A stretch of DNA of 64,000 nucleotides from Heloderma charlesbogerti. Taxonomy: Eukaryota > Chordata > Lepidosauria > Squamata > Helodermatidae. Positions 35,916 through 46,689 of the stretch are shown here, piece after piece; position 1 is the stretch's first letter; every line of letters starts with the position of its first letter. Where the stretch lies: NCBI GenBank assembly GCA_026122225.1, contig JANEZZ010002887.1, forward strand, positions 1,116,001-1,180,000, given 5' to 3'. The translations under genes and the position numbers were made by a program. The notes below the pieces were generated by a model. That model saw nothing but the letters and a program-made list of their open reading frames with translations. It searched no databases and was not told the origin of the DNA.

Positions 35916-36827
35916 AAAACAAAAAGTAAAAACTGTCAAGTCACCCAGGGGATTAGAAATCCTAATCAGAAGGTGTTTAAGGAGACCATTAGGAGGTCAC
36001 TAATCTCTGGTGTAGGGGTTTTTTGAAGTGCAAAAAACCTCTCTCCCCCTACTTTTCTGCTCTTACATACCCACTGTTGTGAGCTTGCCTGCAATGAAAT
36101 TTTGAAGAGGGAGAAGGAAGGGAAGAAAGAGCTCTATGTGAAATACTGGTATTTCACACAACATCTGATTTTACTGCCCCAAACTGGAACCTTTGGATTC
36201 TGCAGAAGTTTAGTAGCTTCATTACAGCAAAGGATCCAATCAGACTCCACAAACTTCTTTCTCCCCCTCCACTTTAATTTCTCCTAAATAGCTGTAGGAC
36301 TCAAATAATCCCAAAGGGAGGGTTAGGACTATGTGGCATCATGATCGAGAAACTGCTGGGGCTTTTAAATAGGTTCTACAGTTTTAAAAAAGCTAGAAAA
36401 AGCCCTCTGCCACCTCACCTCATAAAGTTCATTTAAGTACGTGCAATCCTTACAAACCCTCCACAGCCTCCTAAATTCCTCTGAAGTACTACCTCTCCGA
36501 GAGGAGCCTCTTGGCTTTGGGAATTCTCTCTTCCCCCCCATCCCCATGCACATTTTCAATCACATTTTTCTTCTTTTCTTCTTCCCTCCCCTATCCTGTT
36601 CTTTCTTTCTATCTTCTTTATTCCACCCCGAGCATATCTTGAGGAATTCTTAAAGAGAATTCTCTTCGGTGGGCAAGAGAAGTTCTGAACTGTATTTGAC
36701 TTTATACAAACAGACAAGAGGGTTGGTTTTTCTCCTTCTCACTCAAGCCTTTGAGAAAAGTGGGTTCACATGGTCACAGAGAAACAAATCTGGGGCTGTT
36801 CTGTTTGTCAGTTGCCAAACAGGAAGG

Positions 36828-38000
36828 GCTGCAACTCAGTGACGGAGCATAGGGGTGCACGAAAGTCACTTACCTGGTCTTGCAGCTTGCTTCGCGGTGG
36901 GGGGGAGGCGCTTCGCTGCTCCTCCCGAAGTTCAGGCTGGGGGGGGGAGGCTTCCCTCCTCGCCCGGCCGAAATTCAGGCCAGGGGGGAGGCTTCCCGCC
37001 TCGCCCGGCCGAAATTCAGGCCGGGGAAGAGGCGCCTCGCCTCGCCCGGCCGCGAAATAAAAAGTTAAAAAAAAAAAACGCCCCCGTGATAGGCTACGTG
37101 ACGATTTACGTAGCCTATCACGGCTAGATCTGCAAAGTCAGCCATGATAGGCTACGTAAATCGTCATGTAGCCTATCACGGGTGACTTAAAAAAAAAAAA
37201 AAAAGCGCGTACGCAAATGGTGGCCCCCATAGGGAGCCGCCATTCGCATTCCTTATTTGGTCGCTGTAGTCTACATAAATCTTTACGTAGACTACGGCGA
37301 AAATAAGGGCAACGCAAATACCGTTGCCCTTATTTTCGCCGTAGTCTACGTAATCTTTACGTAGACTACAGCGACCAAATAAGGAACGCGAATGGCGGCT
37401 CCCTATGGGGGCTGCCATTAGCCGTACGCGCTTTTTTTTTTTTTTTTTAAGTCACCCGTGATAGGCTATGTGACGATTTACGTAGCCTATCACGGCTGAT
37501 TTTGCAGATCTAGCCGTGATAGGCTACGTAAATCGTCACATAGCCTATCACGGGGGCATTTTTTTTTTTTACTTTTCTTGGAATGGCGGCAGCGGCAGCC
37601 GGTCAAAAGACCGGCTGCCGCCCCTGCCCCTGTCGAAGCCCTGCCAAATCGCTGCTGCGACCCGCCACCAGGAGCGACATTCGGGAAAGGTAAGTCCCAT
37701 CCAGGGGGGGCGGGGAGGGTGCGGAGAATTTCTCCCCGAAACTACTTCGGGGGGCCGAATACGTTGGCACTCGGCCCCCCGAAGTTTCGGGGAGAAATTC
37801 TCCCCCATCCCTAGCGGAGCACCTGCTTGGCATGCGGAAGGTCCCAGGCTCAATCCCCGGCATCTCCAGGCAAGGCTAGGGAAGAATCCTGCCTGAAACC
37901 CTGGAGAGCCGCTGCCAGTCAGTGTCAACAATTCTGTGCTAGATGGACCCAGGGTCTGACTCAGTATAAGGCAGCTTCCTATGTTCCTATGAACAGAAAG
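36828..38000 (+). mobile_element. tRNA-derived SINE split by hairpin element copy 4
   Basis: The 5' piece is GGGCTGCAACTCAGTGACGG (about 36828-36849, A-box region). The 3' piece is 37814-38000 with CTCAATCCCCGGCATCTCC (B-box region), CTGGAGAGCCGCTGCCAGTC and the end AAGGCAGCTTCCTATGTTCC. Together they make one SINE of the type seen at 43443-43640 (minus) and 58368-58578 (plus). Confidence 0.8.
36850..37813 (+). mobile_element. GC-rich hairpin-chain hAT element, copy 4
   Basis: Ends TAGGGGTGCACGAAAG and TCTCCCCCATCCCTA. Flanks ACGGAGCA (36842-36849) and GCGGAGCA (37814-37821) match 7 of 8. The left third has three near-repeats of GAAATTCAGGCC with GGCTTCCC. It has paired hairpins at about 37083-37185 and 37449-37556 that are inverted copies of each other around a centre near 37323, and a distal GGTCAAAAGACCGGCTGCCG palindrome. 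Inserted in the SINE above. Confidence 0.87.
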
Positions 38001-38039
38001 CTTTAATAAAAATAGGGGTTTGGGGTTTTTAAGTGGAGG

Positions 38040-38150
38040 GGAGATAAATCTTGCTAATTTATGCAATCCTACTTATGCCTACTGAGAAGTCCCATTATGT
38101 TTAATGAGGCTTACCCTCAGGAAAGTGTGCATAGGATTCCGGCACAAGTT
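38040..38150. mobile_element. Short MITE (CAATCCTA family)
   Basis: GCAATCCTACTTATGCCTAC and GTGTGCATAGGATTCCGGC ends. Confidence 0.6.
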
Positions 38151-38680
38151 ACTTTTGCAGGGAGGTTTGCACCTTGATGTTCTGCATGTTTACTCAGAAA
38201 TAAGTCCTGATTTGTGAGCATGGTACTGCAAGCTTAATACAGTGCCTACCCAAGTCTGTCTAATGAATTGACTACCCTTTCAGCTCAGTCCTATGCATGT
38301 TCTGTTATTTGTGGGTTGGGAGGGGGGTTGTATGAACTCTAGCTTCAGTGGTGAGGGAAAGGCACTTAGTGCATGGTCAGATTTTCCCCATAACTAAGCT
38401 CTAGTTTTGAAAACAGACTCATTGGCTGAATCCTGGTGAAGTCTTGGCACAAATGAAGTTACGGGGAGGAAGATGCAATGAGAGCTTGTGCATAACAAGG
38501 AGGAGGTAGAGAGGAGTTGCACAAAACAAGACATCTGTTTTGATGAAGAGTTGCTGGAGGATGGTAGGATGAGGAGGGATGGTTGCATGGAGGGGAATAG
38601 AATTGGTAGGGGGAGAATGTAAGTGCTCAGTGGTGAGAGAGAAACGTTCTGCACATGCTCAGAGGCATTCTCTATTGAAG

Positions 38681-38835
38681 AACATAAGAAGATCTATGCT
38701 GCATCAGACCAAAGTCTATCTAGTCCAGCATTCTGTTCACACAGTGGCCAACCAGATGCCCATAGGAAACCCACAAGCAGGACATGAGTGCAATAGCACC
38801 TTCCCACCCATGTTCCCCTGCTGCTAACATTGGCG
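38681..38835 (-). mobile_element. CR1-like LINE 3' end, minus strand
   Basis: Starts AACATAAGAAG (reverse of CTTCTTATGTT) and contains CTAGTCCAGCATTCTGTTC and ACAAGCAGGACATGAGTGC. Confidence 0.75.
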
Positions 38836-38859
38836 AAATGTAAATAGATTCTAGTGATG

Positions 38860-39500
38860 CTAAATTAGAATGCATGTATATCCTTCAGAAACTTTGCAGG
38901 TTTCTTGCCTGGGGGACACCTCTAATGACCTGTGCATTTTCTTACAAATGTACCCAAAAACTATTGAGGAAGGGGTGAATGGAAGGGAAAGCAAATCACT
39001 CCCTCCCCCAAATTGGAGAACTCCCCTTCCACATGAACTGCTGCACCTATCCTTCTGAAACTTTGCTGGTTTCTTACTTAGGGACAACTCTAGGCTGTCT
39101 GTAATTTTCAGAACAATGGTCCACAAGGAACATAGGGAGGTAAGTATTTCTTCTTTTGGAGACCTCAAAATGTCAAGGCCACCCTTGCACAAAAACCCTT
39201 GTGGCTATCATTCTGAAATTTGGCAGACATGATCTCCTCTGATGGGGCAATGAATCCTGAAATGTTTATCCAATTCTTCCAAGTAATAAAAATGTTATTG
39301 GCAGTTCCCTTTAAAAGAAAATATAAACCCTGCACCTATTTTTCTGACATTGGGCAGGTGTAATCCCCTTCTAGGGGGCTACTATGCCTGAAATTATCCA
39401 GTTCTGACCAAGAGAAAAAAGTTACAGGTTTTTTTCTAATTTCCTATGGTAGTCAACAGGAAGCATAAAGACTAATTTTTCCAAACCTTGACTCAAGTTT
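38860..39500 (-). repeat. Decayed inverted copy of the ~166-bp satellite
   Basis: CCTTCAGAAACTTTGCAGG (38883), CCTTCTGAAACTTTGCTGG (39049), ATTCTGAAATTTGGCAG (39210) and TTTTCTGACATTGGGCAGG (39340) are spaced 166, about 160 and about 131 bp. They are related to the left array on the opposite strand. Confidence 0.6.
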
Positions 39501-39643
39501 AGCGCCGAGCTGAAGTGGTCTGACTACAAATTGTGGGATGTTTTCATACAGAAAACATACATCTCATACAGGAGTGGGATGTTTTCCAAAATGCTGAATT
39601 GGGGTCTGAGCTGAAGTGGGGTGGGGGGTCAGTGCACATTTCT

Positions 39644-39770
39644 TATGTATGTATGTATGTATGTATGTAATCTATACACACACACAAGCACACTGCATGC
39701 ACGCACCAAACACACACACACACATTAGACATGCGCTTAGACTCGTGTGTGTGTGTGTGTGTGTGTGTGT
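39644..39770. repeat. (TATG)n, (CA)n and (GT)n tracts
   Basis: A TATG run, then CA-rich sequence and a pure GT run at about 39744-39770, within the right end of the 4.86-kb element. Confidence 0.85.
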
Positions 39771-40254
39771 ATGCACATTTGTGTTATGGGCTTGTGCCCC
39801 AGATCTTTTAAGACCCTAGCAACGCTCCTGGACTATCCTCTGTAAAGTTTGACACCTGGCACATTCTTATTGCATGAATTGTTTTCTGACAAATAATAGC
39901 GGGTAAAGACATGCCAGTAGCACAAGACTCCAGATCTGACAAGGCTATCTTGTAGGCCAAGAACAAAAGTTGAGCACTTTCCAGCAGCCACTGTATGCTG
40001 AGGAGATATGATTCAGCCCTCTGTTGAGACATTTTAAATGAGAAAATTGAGTAGACAAAGATAAGAAAAACTGGAAAAGAAATTGGATTCCAGTGAAAAC
40101 AATTACAAACCCAAAACAGAAGTGGAAACCAGCGAAAGCAATGTATCATGTGAAGGAGAATTTGGAATTTAATATAAGGAGCTAAAACTAGGGGTTGCCA
40201 GATAATATTGGAGAAAACATTTACATGACAAGGAAGAGAAGAAAAACAATGGGT

Positions 40255-40388
40255 TGGATGCATGCTTAGATACACTTGCAGTAGATAAATTTAAATCAGG
40301 GGGATAGGTTGGTCATGACTGATTTCAGCCCCATTGATTTCAGTGGTTGTACTCTAACCATAACTTAAATGTGGATCCAACCCAGTAT
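40255..40388. mobile_element. Fold-back MITE (GGTTGGATCC ends)
   Basis: GGGTTGGATGCATGC at the left and GTGGATCCAACCC at the right; TTGGTCATGACTGATTTCAG lies inside. Confidence 0.5.
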
Positions 40389-40612
40389 ATCAGTACAATT
40401 TCCTCTTACTGTGAATAAGAACTGAAGCCTCTGATACAAACCAGGAAGTCTGTAACTGTCAACATTCCAAAATAGTCAGTTCTCAGCTGTTTCACAACTG
40501 CCCACTCAACCAGGCAGTCCACATGAAGCAAGCCCTATTTTATATTTGTTCTGAATCCATATGCCTGATGAGCAATGTGCAATATTCTCTAACTGGTAGT
40601 TGGTGGAACTTC

Positions 40613-40640
40613 AAGGAAGGAAGGAAGGAAGGAAGGAAGG
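40613..40640. repeat. (GGAA)n microsatellite
   Basis: Seven GGAA units. Confidence 0.9.
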
Positions 40641-40759
40641 ATACCATCTTGCCTCTTCCACATTACTCCACTAAGGCCATGTTCACAGATGTATATTGAT
40701 TGCCTTTTTTTACTTCAGAAAAAGGTTTAACATTCATTACAGCAAATATTAATCTATTT

Positions 40760-40975
40760 TTTTATTATATTTATATCCCACCTTTTCTCCTAGTTGCTCC
40801 AAGTAGTGTGCATGGTTCCCCCTATTTTATCATCACGACAATCTTGTGAGGTGGTTTAGGCTGAGAGGTAGTGGCTGGCCCAAGGTCACCCAGTGAGCTT
40901 CATGGCTGAATGGGAATTTGAACCTGGGTCTGCCTAGGCCTAGTCTGATACTCTTAACCACTACACCACACTAGT
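40760..40975 (-). mobile_element. tRNA-derived/MIR-like SINE, minus strand
   Basis: ATATCCCACCTTTTCTCC, TCTTGTGAGGTGGTTTAGGC, CAAGGTCACCCAGTGAGC, TGAACCTGGGTC, ACTCTTAACCACTACACC in order: a full-length copy in reverse. Confidence 0.75.
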
Positions 40976-41087
40976 TCACTTGGCATGTCCAAGCATATTC
41001 TGATAATTTTCAGCAATTGTACCCCTGAGCTTCTGGCACCCAACCCAGTTCACTCCACTTTTTAACTGTCTTACTTCCCTTCCCTTC

Positions 41088-41114
41088 CCTTCTCTCTCTC
41101 TCTCTCTCTCTCTG
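41088..41114. repeat. (TC)n microsatellite
   Basis: Uninterrupted TC tract after a CCTTC run. A fold-back pair TCTGGTGCTGGCCCC (41147) / ACACCAGCCCCGTATAG (41480) lies just downstream. Confidence 0.85.
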
Positions 41115-41849
41115 CAAAATCACTCCATTTTGATCCTGTTCTAGATCTGGTGCTGGCCCCAGGTTTTTGAGGGCCCCTGGGCAAGGCATCTCAATGTCCT
41201 GCTCCCCCAGGGAGTCCACCTTCTCACCAACATTGTCACCAGCTGCTATTGCTCCTCCTCCTCTTTCCTATCATTGCTCCCACTTGCTTGCTGACTGGCA
41301 GAAAGCCACCGAGCAAGCAGGCAGTGGCATCTACTGTTCCTCCTTCTCTGGGCCAGCGAGGGAGGCAGGTCAACAAGCAGGTCACAATGGTAAAGAGAAG
41401 AAACAACCAGGGGCTCTTCTCAGTGCGTCCCTGCTAGGGTGTGGGCCTTCAGCAAGTGACCAACCATGCCTACCCTTGACACCAGCCCCGTATAGATCCA
41501 CATACATACATGCATACATACATACATACATTACGGTACCAGTGTGTAGATGCACTTGGGTCCTAAATGGGGAGAGGCATGGGTAAGAGACCATTTATAG
41601 ACCCCATCTGCCCTTGCAGGAAAACACTGGGGGCTAAAACAACCCTCCATTGGGGGCTAAAACAACAGCTTTCAGGGCTGTTTCTTTCCTGACCTTCCAA
41701 TATGGCATTGCCTTACATGCTTGATGTGGGCTTTCCCTCAATACATTGGACACTAACAGCTACATAGCTGGGTGACATAATTCCTCCCCTGCTCTGAAGC
41801 TGGTTTGCCAAGCCTTCTCAAACTCTTATACTCTTACTAAAAAAGGATT

Positions 41850-42095
41850 CACCATAATTCAGCGAGGATAAGGTGATCAATGGCTACTAGTCGTGATGGC
41901 TATATATTACTTCCAGTAACAGAGGCAGTAAGCCTCTGTCTGCCCATCACTGGGGAACACGAGCAGGAGGTTGCTGTTGCTCTCATGTCCTGTTTGTGGG
42001 CTTCCCATAGGCAACTGGTTGGCCACTGTGAGAACACAATGCTGGACTCGGTAGGCCTTTGATCTGATCCAGCAGGGCTCGCCTTATGTTCCAGT
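41850..42095 (+). mobile_element. CR1-like LINE 3' end
   Basis: GAGGATAAGGTGATCAATGG, CTACTAGTCGTGATGGC, GCTCTCATGTCCTGTTTGTG, ending CGCCTTATGTTCC. Confidence 0.75.
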
Positions 42096-42099
42096 TTCT

Positions 42100-43440
42100 G
42101 TGTAATGTTGCAGCTGAGCCGTATTCTCAGTGGGTTCAAACAAACATTATTTTACAGTTCCTCAACCATGCAGATTGAGAGACGTAAACTGGAGCGGACA
42201 CTTAAGTCCCCTTTAAATGAGGCTTTCTCTTATTTATGGGTCTCCCAAATACTCCTGAATGTTGTAGATCACAAAGCAAAAGACCTATACTATGGGAAGT
42301 TTTAAGCAGATACCAAATAAGGCTCAGTTTGTAAGCCAACAACCACATGCTGTCATTGTTCTTGGAGGGAATGGCCTCGGTTTAATTTATTCATCTGATA
42401 AATGAAGGAAAAGGTGAAGCCAAAATTACTCTTTAAAAGGAAGCATACGACTGGAAAATGGGTTTGTTTTTTGTTGTTTTGTACAAGCAAATCTTTTTGT
42501 TGTGGTTACACAAACTCAGGCAAGATTTCATGAGCAGGGAAAGTGTGTCAGGGAAAAATGGTTCTAAAGGACACTTATTTTAGGCTGTGTTGTTGTCCTT
42601 TGTCACTTCTGAACGCAGATGAGTACATACACATATGCAAACACACACCATCCTCTTATGTGGTTAATTGAACAGGCAAGCAAGGGAAAAGCACACACTG
42701 GTGAACTTAAACACCCATCCCTTTTGCTTGGGATCTGGAAAACGGTGGGCTGAGACTGTACTTTCGACTGACACTCTGTTTTCCATCCCTTTTCAAAAGA
42801 CGTCCTATGACATATGGAATACTGTGATGTCAGAGCACTCCAGAAGGCTTGAAGCAACTTGAGAAGTTATAAGATGCCATTCCCAATCATAATCAGGTCA
42901 CCAATGCTGAAGTTTGCTTTTAAGTTTTAATATAAGCTGAGTAACTTCATGAATAGCATGATATGTTCTTATCTTTACTGTCATCCCTCACTGGTGGTCA
43001 GTGACAGTGAGCCAGGGCTCACAGGGACAAGCGCCAGGACGTTTTCATTTACAGGGACGCTGACGTCATGTGCCACCCCACTTCCCTCGGGCTTCTCTGT
43101 TCTCTCTGAGCTTAGCTGCAATTTTCACAGTAGCTGGTGGGAAAATGGATTTTCCCAGCAACAATATATTGTTGTGAGCTATCCCTGATGTAATACAAAG
43201 TATTTGGGGGTGGCTTGGTCTTGAATGAGCAACGAAGACCCACTCACTTTACAGAGGAGCTACAAAAGACACATATAGTACACGCAGAGAGAGAGATGGA
43301 TCGACATGGCTTCCTGCATGTTTGGGCTGCCCTTGGGAGTGTGGCTGTGGGGGTTGTCATGATGAGAGCCTGCACTTTGAAATTTGCCACTACACCACTG
43401 CTGCTGGCCTGTTTTAGCTTAGGCACTGGTTCTTCCACTT
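42100..43440. other. Intron stretch without identified elements
   Basis: No exon, RNA gene or named repeat recognised. Confidence 0.4.
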
Positions 43441-43442
43441 AA

Positions 43443-43640
43443 CATAGGAACATAGGAAGCTGCCTTATGAGGAGTCAGATCATTGATCCATCCAGCTCAC
43501 AATTGTCAGCACTGACTGGCAGCAGCTCTCCAGGGTTTCAGACGGTCCCAGCCCTACCTGGAGATGCCGGGGGTTGGACCTGGGACCTTCTGCATGCAAA
43601 GCAGCTGCTCGGCCATTCAAGCTTCAGCTACAGTCCCTCC
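43443..43640 (-). mobile_element. tRNA-derived SINE, minus strand
   Basis: Starts CATAGGAAGCTGCCTTATG, then GACTGGCAGCAGCTCTCCAG, TGGAGATGCCGGGGGTTGG (B-box region reversed) and TTCTGCATGCAAAGCAGCTG. Full-length partner of the split copy at 36828-38000. Confidence 0.85.
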
Positions 43641-43784
43641 CCTTCCTCAGAGGCATTAGACAGGGCACGTACAGCCAGAAGAATTACCCGGATTCTATGG
43701 TTTTATTCCCCTCAAGGGGATAAAGATGTTTTTGCAAACAGAAGCTCTCTTAGGGCCAAGCTAAATGTTCATTAAAGCATGCAT

Positions 43785-44135
43785 GGTGGAGCTATGTGTT
43801 TTAGCTTTCTCTACTCTCCTGTAAGCATGCGCTATTCAGATCAGGACCAGGGCACTCTGAGAGAGGAGGATTTAAGCTTCCTCCTACCCATTTTGGGGGT
43901 GAAATTTCACACCTACCCTCCTTGGGTGGGGGTGGGGGGGATAAAAGAAGAAGAAAAGGCCTCCATTGGCTCCAATGGATATGGTTTTTTTTGTTTTTTT
44001 CAACCTTGACATGGGGTGGAATTTCATGGAAAAAAATGGGTTGGGGGAGCATAAATCTTCCTCTCCCAGAGCACCATGGTCCCAATCTGAATTGGGGTTG
44101 TGCATGCTTACAGGGGCATACAGAAAGCTAGGCAT
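43785..44135. mobile_element. Fold-back MITE, ~350 bp
   Basis: AGCTTTCTCTACTCTCCTGT, AAGCATGCGC and CAGATCAGGACCAGGGCACT on the left mirror AGAGCACCATGGTCCC, TGCATGCTTACAGG and ACAGAAAGCT on the right. The centre is CCATTGGCTCCAATGG, near 43960-43980. Confidence 0.75.
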
Positions 44136-44644
44136 TTGTGCCCATGACCAGTTGCTGCTCTGTGCAAACATCCAATTACAATTGGATTTGATATCCTGCC
44201 CCTCACAAGCCCTGGGGATGCATAAAATGAATGGCATTCTCATTTTCAGTAGAAGCATTCACAGGGCCACACGTGAATGCATGATTTTTTCATCACAACA
44301 CTTGCTGACTTACAGCAGCTGGATGTGCCAGCCATCTCAATTGGTGAGCTACAGTCATCAAGTGATGTGGATGTCTGTATGTGAACCACATATCCCACTA
44401 CCCATGCAACTGACTGCCTTGCCTCAAAGTGTTTTAAGGTGATCTGTGTTCCACTTTATTGCAACACTTCTGTCTAAAGGTCTATATTGATTAAACAATA
44501 GGATAGATTGTATTCTGGCTATCTGGGTACATTCTTAAGTGCTCTGCATTTTGAGAAACCTCCCATTCTGCCTACTTTCTAGACTGTAGGCATACGAATG
44601 GAAAGATTTTGATAAATGAGTGAGGGAAGGCAGTGTAGAATATT

Positions 44645-44940
44645 AAAATTAAAATAGAACAAGGGAGACTTGAACCAAAATGTTGCAGGATAGAGTGCTC
44701 CTGATTGGTACTCCCCTCCAAGATCCCATCTCCCCTGCCCCCCACCAAAGGTCAGTCAGCTTTCATGGCCACTGAACATGCTCAGTGCTCACTGGGCTTT
44801 TGGAGTGTCCCCCCTCCCCAATTTGGTTTTTCTTTTGAGGATTTTTTGTACTTCTGCAAACCTGGGGTTTCCCCCAAGCCTATAAATACTTCCCTCTTGT
44901 GCACTGGTAATCTTTTGGCTAAAAAGCAATGACACTTGTG
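44645..44940 (+). mobile_element. Interspersed repeat, uninterrupted copy
   Basis: Matches the split repeat at 20282-21200 (AAAATGTTGCAGGATAG, ACTGAACATGCTCAGTGCTC, CTGGGGTTTCCCCCAAGCC, CTTCCCTCTTGTGCAC). Class unknown. Confidence 0.5.
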
Positions 44941-44944
44941 CCTG

Positions 44945-46216
44945 AATATCAGAAACAGAGGATATAATGAGGAAAATCTGAAGCAATGGCATATATTTGT
45001 GGAATATCCCCTGTGCCCCAAAATTGGGGTTCTCACTCGCCACAAAATCCAATATCTATTATCTGGAGAAAGCAAACCTCTTAAAGGTTAATACAAGACC
45101 ATATCATTTTAAAATATTGGTAGCAGTACAAACCTGGGGCGTCTATCTTAAAACAGCACAACAACAGTAACAGTTGCTAGCAGCAGTGACACAATACTTG
45201 GATCACAATCTACTTTCAAGATCAGTTCCTTATTTGTCAGCATGATTTTAATGAATGATGGACACTTCATACTTCAGAACATTTTGTTCTGCAATTTTCT
45301 TTGTGAAAATGTGCACAACTTATACAGTGGCTTCATGCAGCAAATAAATTTCTAACAATGCACAGCACAATCTAATATCGAGTTAGGCATACTAAACTCC
45401 ACAGGAATCAGTGGGCTTAAGCATGCTTAATTCTGTGTTGGATTGTGCCCACTGAACCATGTTCACCTTGGGCAAGTAGTATTCCAACCTATGGAGTTCC
45501 TCAGTGTTAAACAGCTTTGGTTCAAGGAGCTGAGAAAAACGTATTGGCCTCAGTTTTTGTATGTAGAACATAGAAAGGTTCCCTCAATCAAAAATCTGGA
45601 TTTGTCTATTAATGCATGTTTATAAAACCCTGTTTCTGCAAGGTGAGTAAATGTACATGTAATCAAGTTACTTTACCTTGCGGTGGGGGGGCTCATGGCA
45701 CAATTTGCAACATTTTTTCAAATTTGGCGGGGACGGGACCTCAGTCTTCTTTTTGTCATTCACTGGAGAAAGGGTATTCTAATTCATGGAATGCTAGAAA
45801 GCAAAGGATAAAAGGGCCTTATTCAGGCAGTCTGAACATGAGAAAAGTAAATGGGTGAAGAGGGTGCAGTAGCCCCACCCACTCCCTCTTTGGGCTTTTG
45901 TATATGAGGCTTTTAACCCGCCATTTTACCGAGGCTTCTGCTTCCGGATTCTTTGTGGGATTAAGGTTGGCTCCTTTATACGTGTTTTTCCCCCCTGGGC
46001 GTTTTCTTTGTCTGCCTTTCTATATGTTACATTACACAACCACTAGGTGGTGCTGTGGTATAGCAGAATTGCGCAAATACACCAGGGTCTCAAGCCGCCA
46101 TTCACAGAAATACCAGACTTTCCTCATTCGGGAAAAAAAAAGTATAATGGTTGCAAAGCACAGGAGAGGCCCTGGAGGATGACGACAACATGCAAAGCAT
46201 CTGCAAACTGCCATGA
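44945..46216. other. Intron stretch without identified elements
   Basis: Only a decayed copy of the CAATC MITE (about 45365-45450) is visible. No exon signal. Confidence 0.4.
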
Positions 46217-46224
46217 GTGAGGAA

Positions 46225-46679
46225 CAGGGATGTTAGAGAATTCCGCCATGGACTCCAGTGAGGCCGGATTTTAAAGAAGTCTGCCCCCGGAGTCTGTGGC
46301 AGAACAGAGCAATCCCCTCCACCACCCCTCAGAACCTCCCCAGGACAGACCCTACCTTTTGTCAGCCGTCCGCTGCCCTCATCTGCGGGTATGAATGGCA
46401 GCCCCAATCTGCGGCTGCCATTTCCCTCACTATGTTAGCCGTGATAGGCTACATAAGTATTTATGTAGCCTATCACGGCAAAGAGCTATGGCAGCCGCCA
46501 TTTGTGGCCGCAGCCTGGCACCAGACGGAGGTCTGGCTGTGGGCGGCCCCAGCCAGCAGCTCCGCGGACTCGCCACAGAGCGGAGCCGGCCGAGGAGGAT
46601 TCCGGGGGGAGGGATGGATCACCTCCCCCCCACTGCGGATCCCCAGAACGGAGCCAGATAAGGGATTCGTACATCCCTA
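46225..46679 (-). mobile_element. GC-rich hAT element with one hairpin, copy 5 (reverse, short)
   Basis: Ends CAGGGATGTTAGAGAATTCC and TTCGTACATCCCTA; exact 8-bp duplication GTGAGGAA at 46217-46224 and 46680-46687. It resembles copy 2 (CCAGTGAGGCCGGATT near the left end) but keeps a single 42-bp GATAGGCTACATAAG hairpin near 46439-46480, so it is a deletion derivative or an early form. Confidence 0.88.
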
Positions 46680-46689
46680 GTGAGGAATT

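Larger units (their letters stand above)
34970..39830. mobile_element. 4.86-kb hAT-like element with inverted satellite arrays
   Basis: Ends CAGGGGCGTCGTTAG and CTAGCAACGCTCCTG are inverted copies with few mismatches. Flanks GACTATAC (34962-34969) and GACTATCC (39831-39838) match 7 of 8. A ~166-bp tandem array fills the left side and a decayed, inverted array the right side; CTGCCAAATTTCAG at 35179-35192 appears as CTGAAATTTGGCAG at 39213-39226. A SINE, the hairpin element copy 4 and a CR1 fragment lie inside. No transposase frame is visible, so it is non-autonomous or gutted. Confidence 0.65.
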
